NCBI GenBank assembly: GCA_036898215.1
Contig: CM072545.1
Coordinates: 19,157,140 to 19,221,139, forward strand
Length of the DNA: 64,000 bases
Direction of reading: 5' to 3'
Source: Platycarya strobilacea
Taxonomy: Eukaryota; Streptophyta; Magnoliopsida; Fagales; Juglandaceae
Shown here: positions 32,684 to 42,905 of the stretch, one piece after another
How positions within the stretch are numbered: position 1 is the stretch's first letter
How the letters are laid out: the number at the start of each line of letters is the position of its first letter
Notes under the pieces: generated by a model
The model's input: only the letters and a program-made list of their open reading frames with translations
What the model was told of the DNA's origin: nothing
Databases searched by the model: none
Translations under genes and position numbers: made by a program

Positions 32684-35155
32684 AGATGGATTCCTCACGC
32701 AGTGCTAGTGAGACTTCGACTCCACATGATATTTTGAATCCGAATGCTAGGACTTCGAGTCGTAGTCGGCTACCCTCCACTCGAGTACAAACCTCGTGTG
32801 CTAATAATGGATTTCCACTTCCAGACGACATAAAATTGGAAACAGAAGATCCCGACCAATTTATGGAGGATGAGGAAATGGGCCTTGGGGAGGATCCAAT
32901 CCAAGATCTAGATGTACCAGTACACCCTGCAATTGTAAGGCCACCCCGTCCACGATCAAATAAACAAATATCGTAGACATGAGAACATTTTGAGAAGGTT
33001 GAGGGTGGGGATCTCCAGAACCCACGGGCTGAGTGCAATCATTGTGACGGTTTAGTTGGGTGTCATTCAAAAAGGCAAGGCACTTCTTGGCTTTCAGCAC
33101 ATCTAAACGGTTGCAAGCGCTACCAAATAGCAAATGGGATGGCATCAAGAGGTTAGTGTCTTACTTTATATGCTACTTAGTTTTGTGATTATGATCCCAT
33201 TTAATTTTCATTTAAGACTAATGTTGGTGATAAATTATCAAACGCAGACGCAGGTGGGTCTTAGACTAATCTTAACTACAAGACTTCTACAGCTACTGAT
33301 GGGACAAGGACACAGGTAAGGAATATAGTGGTCATTCAATACAATGAGAAGATGTTCCGTGAGGTGCTTGCGATGATGATTATAAAATACAAGATGCCCT
33401 TTACCACGGTTGACAAGGAAGGATTTTTTTTATTTTGTGAAGCTGCTTAAACCAAGATTTCCAATCCCATCCCGTTATACAGTGATGCGAGATTGTATGA
33501 AGATGCATCTGAGGGAAAAGGCAGAAATGAAGAAGATGTTCTCCACCACTGGCTAGAAAGTGTCATTTATGATCGACACATGGACATCTGTACAGAATAC
33601 CTCGTACATGTGTATCACAGTACATTATATTGATAGTGAATGAAATATTAAAAAAAGAATTATTGGATTTAAAGAAATAGGAGCGGAGATGGATGATTGT
33701 TTAATTGATTGGGGCATCCAAAAAATATTATGTATTACAGTTGACAATGTCGGTACCAATGAGACCGCCATTGAATAGTTTATCCAAAACATGAGGGCGA
33801 GAGAAGATGTGATTAAAAATTACCAGTATATCCACATTCGATGCACTGCTTATATAATCAACCTTATTGTTGGTAAGTCTTTCTGGTTTTTATTTTGTAT
33901 TTTATATTTTAATATTTTTATGATTAAAGTCTTTGAAAATAGTACCATTTTTTATATCATTATGATAATTAGATATTTTTCAATGATGAAATAGCTAAGG
34001 GGTTGGAAAATGTAGACGACTCTATTAAGAAAGTCTGCAACATTGTGCGGTACGCGAGGGCTTCTCCCCAAAGGCTGCGAAAGTTCAAAGCAATAGCAGG
34101 ACAGGTTGGGGTTGAGTCTTCAAAAATGTTGTGCCTGAATGTTCCTACTCGATGGAACTTCATATATCTGATGTTGGATGTGACACTAAAGTACCAGAAG
34201 GCATTTGAGCGGTTGGAGATTGAGGATGAAGATCTGAGGTATGCCCTGCTGAAGCCTGATGGAAGGGGGCTCGGTCTGCCAGACAACATCAATTGGCAAC
34301 ATGTATCCGATTTTGTCACATTTTTACAAATCTTCTATGACATCACGATGCAGATTTTTGGATCCGCATATGCGACAGCAAACATGTGGTTTAGCGAGAT
34401 CTCCATGCTATACCACCACTTGAAAGAAGGTTGTGTTGATCCGAGTGCATTGTTATCTGGTATGGCATCACAAATGCAATCCAAATATGATAAATATTGG
34501 GGGAAAGTTAAGAAAATAAATAGATTATTGTTCGTAGCGTCGATCCTCGACCCCCGATTGAAGTTGGCAGTGGCAAAATGGTGTGCAACAGAGGTTCTCG
34601 GGGCAGTGAAAACTAAGGCGTTTATCACATCACTTAAAGCAGATTTAAACGAGTTGTACACTCACTACAGTGCCAGTAGTCTTGCTTCACCCTCACTAGC
34701 CATGGGTACCTCACGTTTGAGTTCGAGCTCAGGACCAGCCACAGATGCTTGTTTAAGTCAAGCCAGTGCAGCCAGTTGATCCTGAGGCTTCAACGTTATG
34801 ACGTCGTTTCATGCACGGTCAACGAGAAATCCATTACAGTGTATAAATGAAATTGAGCGATATTTACTGGCAGAGGTCGAGGAGCCTAGTGAGGAGTTTC
34901 AGATCTTGATTTGGTGGAGGGCTAATTCACCTAAGTACCCATTTTTCTCTCGCATTGCTCGAGATATGCTAGCTGTTCCTATCACTACGGTTGCATCTGA
35001 GTTGGCATTTAGTACTAGAGGTCAGGTGTTGGATGCCTACCAAAGTTTATTGTCACCGTTAACTATGAAGGCCCTCGTTTGCTCACAAAACTAGCTCAGT
35101 GATGTACCTACTGGACTAGAGAGCATTGATACCATGAAGGCATCGATGTCGTGAG
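32684..35155 (+). pseudogene. hAT transposase, decayed (BED finger, RNase H-like core, dimerisation domain)
   Basis: Start MDSSRSASETSTPHD; after an acidic leader and a basic patch (RPPRPRSNKQ) there is a stop. A BED finger follows at ~32990-33130: AECNHCDGLVGCHSKRQGTS, then AHLNGCKRY. The catalytic core has MIDTWTSVQNTSY (first Asp, ~33570), CITVDNVGTNET (second Asp, ~33740) and HIRCTAYIINLIV (~33835). An intron (33873-33994, GTAAGT..ATAG) sits after INLIV. The next exon continues AKGLENVDD, then VPTRWNFIYLMLD. The hAT dimerisation domain is at 34840-35090 (ERYLLAEVEEPSEEFQILIW, then PTTVASELAFST-like PITTVASELAFSTRGQVLD). Stops at 32974, 33449, 33555, 33637, 33776 and 34777 show it is inactive. 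It would have acted in the nucleus on the element ends. Confidence 0.88.
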
Positions 35156-35849
35156 CTACAAACTTGAGTCAGGTAAAATTAAATTAATTTATTTAATTCT
35201 TTTTAAATGATTAAATTAACAAAGTTTATTAAATTATTAAATTATTTCAATGATCTTTTTTATAATTTCATAAATCTATTTAAATTTAAATTTATATTGT
35301 TTATGATTTCATATATCTAGTTATCAATCCTATCATACTTGCCGATAACTAATGAAGCAATTATCGGTTGCGTATATTTTTCTCTAATTTATAGTTACTT
35401 GTTTCATGTTTGGTTAATTTTTTTTTTATATAATAATATATTTTAATTTTATTTTAATCTCAGGTACGACTCCGTATAAATTCCAACACTACTTTGCTGC
35501 AGCAATTATTATTATTTTTTTGTAACATCGACTCAAATCCCATTGAATTAGACTATCAGTGATAATTTAATTTGTATTTTATATTATTTTTTGTATTAAT
35601 AATCTAGAGTGCTGGACTATTTTTTGTATTATGCTATAAGGCTATTAGCTAGCTTAGCAATTAGCATTGTAATTACTACTTTGTATTTTTTATTTGATAT
35701 TTTAAGACTAATTAATAGTAAAAACTGAAACTTGAATAGATCAATAGTTGTGGCAACTCAATTGAAAAATAAGCTCAATTGAGTTCATATAGAATTAGTA
35801 TAGCCCAATTTGGACCATTTGGTTTCGGAATGAGTGTAATTTGACCCAT

Positions 35850-36036
35850 ATCGAACTCGGCATTACAATCAAAATTCGAATTTCTGATCAGAGTTTAGAG
35901 TTCCGAACTCCGATCGGAGTCGGACTCCGACTGTATTTCAGAGTCGGAGTCGGAACAATTTTTTGCTCCATTAATTGTCGGAGTCGGAGTCAGAAACTTC
36001 GAACTCTGACATCGTCGGAGTCGGATCACACCTCTA
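35850..36036. repeat. Right subterminal motif cluster of the hAT element
   Basis: Copies of GGAGTCGGA and TCCGAACTCCGA are packed as at the left end (e.g. CCGATCGGAGTCGGACTCCG, GTCGGAGTCGGAGTCAG). The last copy ends ~8 bases before the terminal inverted repeat. Confidence 0.8.
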
Positions 36037-36950
36037 CGCAAAAATTCTCAAGGATTTGTGTACAGTTAAGAGGAAGCACCACATGAAGAAGACAGCATTC
36101 CTGACAGAGCAAGTTAGTGCTCTAATTGAACAGCGGATTCCTCCCAAGTAAAAGGATCCTGGGTGTCCAACCATCGCATGCAACATTAGAAATCAAGAAT
36201 TTGGACAAACTTTGATAGATTTAGGAGCCAGTGTGAATTAATGCCTTATTCTATTTATTTGCAGCTAAGGTTGGGGGAAATCAAACCAACTTCTATAGTA
36301 TTGCAATTGGTTGGCTGTTCAGTAAGAACATCACGGGGTGTGGTAGAGGATGTGTTAATTTAAATTGATAAATTTTATTATCCCGTTGATTTTCTAATCT
36401 TGGACACTACTTCTGATGTTGACTCTACCTCTAAAATTCTTTTAATTTTTGGTAAACCTTTCCTTTCCACTGCTAATGCTCTGATTAATTTCAGGAATGA
36501 ACTCATGAAACTGTCTTTTAGAAACATGACTCTCGAGATGAATATTTCCATATTGCAAAACAACCAGAAGAGGATGACGAGTGTTACCAAACATATATGA
36601 TTGATTCACTCATAGACAGGGAAGTTTTCACAACTCGATATTCTGATCCTCTTGAGTATTTTGTTGTTAATTCTGAGTTTAATTATATTAATGATTCATC
36701 TGATGTGCCTGATATTTGTGCAATTTTTTATATAACTGAGGATTATGGCACACAAATTTGGCAACCAAAATTTGAGGAGTTGTCTAAAAAAAGTGAAGAA
36801 CAGGTTTTTTCAAGTGAAGAAGCACAAAAAGTTGACTTGAAATCTTGCCACCTATCTATGGACCTCGAGCCTCAAGTTTATTGGACTGACAAGCATTTCA
36901 ATTTTGACCCAGGAGAGACAGCTCCAGATGTGGAAGACATTCCACCTTGA
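36037..36950 (+). pseudogene. Gypsy protease and linker, right half
   Basis: Continues the 29527-29734 frame after the hAT element: ILKDLCTVKRKHHMKKTAFL, then EQVSALIEQRIPPK and a stop. The aspartic protease segment GQTLIDLGASVN (~36200-36240) keeps the Asp but reads DLG, as is usual in this clade. FYYPVDFLILDTTSDVD and LIFGKPFLSTANALI complete the protease fold. A frameshift leads into a final acidic frame (36597-36950) starting MIDSLIDREVFTTRYSDPLE and ending DVEDIPP. This resembles the linker before RT, but no RT follows. Confidence 0.82.
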
Positions 36951-38031
36951 CCACACCATGTAGACATTTTTTTTATTTGTTTTCGTGATTTTGTTTTATT
37001 ATTTTTGATCATTTTCTTTTTGGTTGCTGTTGGTTTTCTTTGATTTTGTTTGCAGGTTAGTGTCAGTTTGTCATTTCAATTTGTCATATCTAGTGCTTAG
37101 CGAGTCGCCTACGTCCTACATCAGGTGTATTCTACCATTTTCAGTTACCTCCCATTCAATTTTGATTGTTAAGCATTGAGAACAATGTGTCATTTAAGTT
37201 AGAGAGTGGGAATGCAAATTTAGCATTTAAAATGCATTTTGAAACTTTGTGGCATATTTCCATGTGCCAAATCTTTTAAAGAATTGCATCACATAGGCAC
37301 CTTTTCACATATGTACTCATGTTCATTCATGATCATCTTAGTGAATTCATTAAACCTATTGTAATTATTTTGCTAAGGCATTCACAGAATTTTTAATGCA
37401 CTTATCAAATTTTGTGGTAAGATGGTGGTTTGACACATGTAGAGAACTCTTTTACTTAAGTATTCATGTGAGTTTTGGAGAGAATTGAGAGCTTACAAAT
37501 GTAGAAAATTGTAATAAGCATTCATTGATCTGTTGAATTGGACACTTCTTTTGAGAATATCATTACATGGTTTGTGGTAAGATGGTGGATATATTTGAGA
37601 TATGACGAAGGTCAACTTAGAATTAACGTTTGAACCTTTCAAACTAACACTTCTCATCATAGACAATCTTAATAGTCAATTTTGAGCTAACAAACACATA
37701 TAGCTTCTTCTTTTTTCATATGCCCACAATATCTATATTTCTCCACATTGAAGAATAGCTTATATACTGATTTCTTACCCTTATTGCTTCTAAGTGTGTA
37801 CTAGGTGAGGAATTTACATATTTTCTTTAGTAAAAAAAAAAAAAAGAGTACAAGTGCAAAGTGTTAAATTGAGTGACTAAAATAAAAAATAATAATAAGA
37901 GTACAAGTGCAAAGTGTTAAATTGATTGAAAAAAAAAGGAAAAAAAAAGAAAATTTGAAGAAGAAGGAAAAATATTATTTGATGATCTAAAAAGTTGAAG
38001 AGTACATCAAGTGAAAAGTGTAGTTTGCTAT
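36951..38031 (+). other. Gypsy 3' untranslated region
   Basis: No gene. Contains the post-pol phrase near 37177 noted for the element. A tandem AGAGTACAAGTGCAAAGTG unit occurs twice (~37845 and ~37898), next to A-rich tracts. It is interrupted at 38031 by the solo LTR and resumes at 39472. Confidence 0.6.
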
Positions 38032-39471
38032 TGTTGAACCCAAGGTTTCAAGTTTCATGTAAATCTACAAATGGATTTTGATGATAACAAATGAATCCAA
38101 AGAATAAAGGACTCTCAAGCTCAAGTTGTCCACACAATATAATCAAGCACATCAAGGAAACAAGCATGAGCAAGAAGAGAACAAGTTCACATTAAAATCA
38201 TAGAGTAATGTTGTAAATCTCTTAAAAATTCAAAATTAGGATTAAGGCTCAAAATTAATATTTTATCATAAAGTATTAAAATATATTTTCCACATGTGCA
38301 TGAATATTTTGAAAATTAAATTTGAAAATTTTGAAAAATGATTGATTGTCATTTTTCACATGTGCATGACATGATTAAATGTTTGAATTTTGAAAATATT
38401 AAGATGCTTGAATGTCATATTTCACATGTGCATGACATGATTAAAGGTTTGAATTTTGAAAATATTAAGATGATTGATTGTCATCTTTCACATGTGCATG
38501 TTTTATTTGAATATTTTCAAAAGTGGTGGATGATTTTCTTGACTTATGCAAAATGTAGATGTCTTTATTTGAAAATTTTGAAAAGTAAAGTGTACTCCTT
38601 TTGTCATATGCAAAAAGTAAAAGATTATGTTTGAAATTTTTGAAAAGTAAAGTGTGCTCCTTTTGTCACATGCAAAAAGTAAAAATATTAGATTTGAAAT
38701 TTTTGAAAAGTGAATGATGATGTTTTTGACATGGGAATCTTTTCAAATTTGAAATTGAAAACTCATTTGCCTATAAATAGCTCACTTGAGTTTTACAAAA
38801 TTCACAACAAGAGCTTACATATCTATTGCTAAATTTTGCATCATTCTTTCAAAGCTCTCATTCTCTCTTTTCTAAAGTTTTGAGCCTTAATTCTTGTTCT
38901 TGTTGAGAGAGATATAGTTTGTGCTGTATTGTTCTTATTTCACTCATTGAGTAGTGTTTTCTGATAGCCTACCCACTATCAATTCTTGTATCAGTAAGAG
39001 GGTGTGTATAACCCTTGTGTGTGTAGAAGGTGTTCTACACGGGGAATAGTTAAATCACCAAGTGTGAGGTGATTGGAAGTAAGAGGGTGTGTATAACCCT
39101 TGTGTGTGTAGAAGGTGTTCTACACAGGGAATAGTTGAATCACCAAGTGTGAGGTGATTGGAAGTGTAGAGGGTGTTCTACACGGAATCTTTGGAGCGGT
39201 GCTGCTCAAAGGTGTAATAGGTTTCTATCTCCACCTAAAGGAGATTAAATAGTGGATTTGGGAATCCTCAAGGGGTAGCTTGAGGCGAGGACGTAGGCAG
39301 TGGGGCTGAACCTCGTAAAAATACTGAGTTTGCTTTCTCTTACCCTACTCTTTATATTTCCTACTGTTTTATATTTTGGTTATATTTTATATTGTATATT
39401 TAGTTTATAAGTATTAATTTTTTAATATAACCCAATTCACCCCCCCTCTTGTGTTAGTCATCTGGGCAACA
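38032..39471 (+). mobile_element. Copia solo LTR (1440 bp) with perfect target duplication
   Basis: It starts TGTTGAACCC and ends GGGCAACA. It is collinear with the LTRs of the Copia element at 1794-9906, including the TATAAATA box and the CTTGTGTTAGTCATCTGGGCA end. It is flanked by GCTAT on both sides (38027-38031 and 39472-39476). No internal region is present, so it arose by LTR-LTR recombination. Slightly longer than its relatives because of an 85-bp internal duplication. Confidence 0.95.
38993..39162 (+). repeat. 85-bp tandem duplication within the solo LTR
   Basis: AGTAAGAGGGTGTGTATAAC and the following ~65 bases occur at 38993 and again at 39078, with a few differences (ACACGGGG/ACACAGGG, TTAAATC/TTGAATC). 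The two LTRs at 1.8 and 8.5 kb have a single copy. Confidence 0.9.
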
Positions 39472-40038
39472 GCTATGATCTTTAATAAAATTCCATTGGT
39501 GTGTACTTGGAAATTTTCGAATCATTTTTATCTTTTTCTTCATATAGCCCCTAATCCAAGCCATGCTACAATCTTTTGTGTTGATCGTTCCAATACTAAG
39601 TAAGCCTGTAGAATGAGTGGTAGAATTCTCATTTGTTAGTGTTCCTATCATAAGATCAATATTTGCTTGTTGCTTCATACATAATTGTCTAATTTTTTAT
39701 GAGAGTGTGTGTACACCCATTGTCAACTTCATAGAGAGAACCCCTACACGAAATACTGTTATACTTGTGAGTTATGGAGTTGAACCTTTTGCTTGAGATG
39801 TTCTTGATGTTGTATGTGTCACGGTTTATGGTTAGATGGATATAGTTTGGATCACACACACACTCTGTAGATTGCTATATGTAGATTAATTGTGATTGAG
39901 TTATTGGATTCCTAATATTGCTGTGATATGTAACTCTGGAAAGTGTGACTTGGTAGTCTTTTGTGTATGATCTTTTTTGGTCTCTTTTATCATTTTACAT
40001 GAAAATTGTTAGGGATTAGCAACGAGTAAGTTGGGGGG
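39472..40038 (+). other. Gypsy 3' region, continued, and polypurine tract
   Basis: Continues the Gypsy non-coding 3' region after the solo LTR. AGTAAGTTGGGGGG immediately before the 3' LTR is the probable plus-strand priming tract. The minus-strand frame at 39454-39678 spans the solo LTR edge and is not a gene. Confidence 0.6.
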
Positions 40039-41390
40039 TGTGATAAGTGTGCAAAAGTACACTTTAAATACCATAATATTGAATTAAATTATAAATAATA
40101 AAAATAAAAATAATTAGATTTTACTTATTTTATTGAATTGGATTTCTATTTACATTGAGATATTTTTAAGCATTTATTGTATTCTTTTGTTTTATTTCTT
40201 TATTTTTTTTATTTTATTTTATTTTATTTTATTTATTTATTTTTTAATAATTAAAAAAAAGTACTTCAAGATCAAAGGGCCACACTATACTTGAACTCCC
40301 ATACATACATTTCATAGGGCTTCACATGATGCACGGCTGGCCCACAATCCACTATAGCTCCTGCACGTTAATCCACTTTGGAAACGCACTCCACCTATTT
40401 TCAAATACAAGATAGTTTGTCATTTTAATAGCACAGACTAAATGGACTTCAATTCAAATACTTTTTAAACTGGCCCACATCACTTAAAGCCACATTTAGA
40501 CTAATGGCCAGAGGATAGATTGAGTTCAACAAGGGCACGACTCTTATTGGAGACAGAGGGTGCGGCATTATATAGCAACACGCATATATATATTTGGACT
40601 TCGCCTATTGGTGGGGAAAAAAAAGGAAAAATCGCGGAGAGCTCCAGACAGAACGAAATTCAATGGCCGCCGGCTGTTACTTTTCCTCGAGATTTTTGTT
40701 GTCCATTCTATTTATATAATTAAATTTTTAAATAGAATTAAAGATGAATTTACACATTAGATAGTATTTTTAATTTATTTTTAATTTATATATTTGATTT
40801 TTAATTTATTAAAATTCTTTATTTTATCATTCTTAAAATATTATTAGTATTTTCTTCTCCGAATAATTATAGTTTTATTCTATTTATAAATTTAGCCATA
40901 TTTTTTCTATTGATTTGTGTAGATTTTTGATTATTTTTTAATCAATTAATTGTCTATATTGATTTAATTCTCTATTGTAATATTGCTTTTTGGGTATATT
41001 GTTATCGTTGGATTTTCTCAATGTGGATAACAATTTACGTGATTTAAAAGTGATAAATAATTTTTCAAAGAGTTACATTTGATTTAATTTTTTGTTTATA
41101 ATCTTATATCTTCCGATTGAGAATTACAGAATTGAATTCTCAATTAAGTTATCAATGAATTAAAAATAATTAAAATATCGGATATGTGTAAGGGATTCCC
41201 GACACTTTACTGTTTGTCAACTTTGATTAATTTTTCTGTTAATTACTTTATTTAATTTTCATTTTCATTTAAAATTAATTTTTATTTTCTTATTAATCAT
41301 TTGATATTTTTTTTTATTTTTTTGTTATTCTACTATTATTTTAATTTGTCTCTTTGTGGAATCGACACTCCAAAACTGTACTATAATTAC
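40039..41390 (+). repeat. 3' LTR of the Gypsy element
   Basis: It starts TGTGATAAGTGTGCAAAAG and runs to about CTATAATTAC. Collinear with 28157-29497 throughout. The two LTRs differ by many substitutions and small indels, so the insertion is not recent. Confidence 0.85.
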
Positions 41391-41962
41391 CGCGTTATTC
41401 TTTGGATGTAATCAGTTGCTCACCGACAAGAGCACTGCGGCTAATGGCTAGTTGCAACAACAAGGAGCTATGAAAAGGAAAGAAATCAGGAGAGGGAGAG
41501 GAGGAGGCATATGGGGGAGAAAAGAAAGAGGGGAAAGATGAGGAAAATAATAAAGAAGAATGTATTTTATTTTAAAACTTACATTTTGCTGCGAGTTACA
41601 TTCGTGACAATTAGTAAATGAATTGGGGGAAAAAACTGTATGCCACGATAGGAAATTTTGTCATTCGTATCACTTTTTGCAGCGACTTCATTCCACGATA
41701 GTTGAACTCAACATAATAACTCTTTTCTTGGGAAAAGCAGATGTTCAACCCATTTTTATATTCCATGATAGAATCTAGTGGTAAAAATGGTTATGTCATA
41801 GTTAAATAGTTTTTGCCATGAAATATTTTTGACCAGGGCAATCTCGTGGGAAAATATCAGTACTTATTCTATCTAATAATTTTAGTGGCAAAAGGCCACT
41901 TATTTTCACGACAGTATGTCGCAGCAAAAGAACCCGTGACAAAAGTCCCAAATGTTGTAGTA
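41391..41962. repeat. Purine-rich tract and probable CACTA-type terminal fragment
   Basis: 41468-41560 is a strongly purine-rich strand (GGAGAGGGAGAGGAGGAGGC). From ~41580 the text is in the style of CACTA ends: CGTGACAATTAG, GCAGCGACTTCATTCCACG, GGTAAAAATGG, GTGACAAAAGTCCC. It finishes AAATGTTGTAGTA at ~41962, close to the canonical TTGTAGTG terminus. The opposite end was not found. Confidence 0.4.
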
Positions 41963-42207
41963 TATATTGATAAACTAAGACAAGATTTTATAATGAATTA
42001 TATTTCAATCTTCAAGCAGGCGTGCAAATACATCAAAATTCTCACCATCTTTTGGCTTGGGTGTAAGAATATCACCAAAAACATTGCACTACAATTTCGA
42101 TCCTCTAAGAAAAATTTTCATATTTTAGGTTCACTACTATAATTAGAGCCATCTAAAATATTATCAAGAGGACGAACTATGGTGTCAATATTTGGAGACG
42201 TGTGAGA

Positions 42208-42310
42208 TATATTGGCAGAGTTTTTTTGGTCAACAGTCAACTATCAATGGTCAAAGACAAGGTCAACTAATCAACGATCAAAGTAGAGGTCAATGGTCAA
42301 CTGGCCAAAG
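42208..42310. repeat. Cluster of GGTCAA / TTGACC motifs
   Basis: At least seven (G)GTCAA(C/A/T) motifs occur in ~100 bases, many as GGTCAAC or TCAATGGTCAA. The reverse complement TTGAC is the W-box core bound by WRKY factors. Function is not implied by this alone; the tract may be a transposon LTR piece. Confidence 0.5.
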
Positions 42311-42659
42311 TGGGCTTGGGTTGTGTTTGGGTTGGGTCAAAATAGGAAAAAAAAATTGGTCTTACTTGAAAGGGACTGAACAGGTTAGGCTTGACATGGA
42401 CTGGGATTCAAACGGGCTGTGATTCATACGATTGAGATTGCAGAAGTGATGAGTGGCATGTGCAATGCATGAGGTAGACTCGCCGAATAAAAACACCAAA
42501 ACGTAGAAAAAATTCTCAAGATTTCTTCTATAATCTGATTTGACAATAATATGAGTGAAAACCAAACTTAAATTTGAGATAAGCCTACTGTCAAGGGCAA
42601 AGAAAGCCAAGTGATGATGTTAAAAAGAAAAATATTAGAAGGACAGCTTGCACTGACAA

Positions 42660-42905
42660 AAATTCATGATGGTAGCTCTTATGCCATGTTGAAATAAAGA
42701 GAATTAATATCATAGAAATGTATATTTATGTGTGTATAAAACTATACAAATGAAGCCTATATATAGTGGAATATGACCAAAGCAAATAAGGAAATATTCT
42801 AACCTAGTATAATTACAGCCAATTAAAGATATAATCCAATCAATCTAAGACATAATCCAATCAATCTAAGATACGCATATATAGCCTTACATAACCTATG
42901 AATTT
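42660..42905 (-). repeat. Possible Copia LTR end and primer site, minus strand
   Basis: Minus strand reads ..TATTTCAACA then TGGCATAAGAGCTACC, resembling an LTR end followed by a mutated TGGTATCAGAGC primer site (junction at 42686/42687). The would-be LTR to the right contains TATATATAG and a tandem ATAATCCAATCAATCTAAGA. Neither the other LTR nor gag was recognised. Confidence 0.3.

Larger units (their letters stand above)
29735..36036 (+). mobile_element. hAT DNA transposon (6.3 kb) inside the Gypsy element
   Basis: The ends are TAGGGGTGGGC (29735) and, inverted, TAGAGGTGTG (36036), imperfect hAT-like terminal inverted repeats. The 8-bp flanks CGCAAAAG (29727-29734) and CGCAAAAA (36037-36044) form the expected 8-bp target duplication with one mismatch. 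Both ends carry dense GGAGTCGG motifs. The interior holds a CT-rich exon-like leader, a long probable intron, and a decayed BED/hAT transposase at 32684-35155. Removing the element restores the host Gypsy reading frame. Confidence 0.92.
28157..41390 (+). mobile_element. Non-autonomous Gypsy-type LTR retrotransposon with nested insertions
   Basis: Two direct LTRs (28157-29497 and 40039-41390) flank an interior with only a gag C-terminus/protease segment (29527-29734 and 36037-36950) and a non-coding 3' region. RT, RNase H and integrase are absent, and no primer site is seen after the 5' LTR. It looks like a deletion derivative mobilised, if at all, in trans. The 3' region has the TTGAGAACAATGTGTCATTTAAG phrase near 37177, familiar from the post-pol region of large plant Gypsy elements. 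A hAT element and a Copia solo LTR were inserted later. Without these the element would be about 5.5 kb. Its target duplication was not resolved. Confidence 0.85.

Noticed and set aside
38338..38634. 98-codon ORF with repeated CH.SHVHDMIK units
   Set aside because: Frame through the ~66-bp tandem units of the solo LTR U3; not a protein gene.
28152..41416. Target duplication of the Gypsy element (ATGCT versus a TTGCT-like word)
   Set aside because: The right LTR end is not sharply defined and the words do not align at the same offset.
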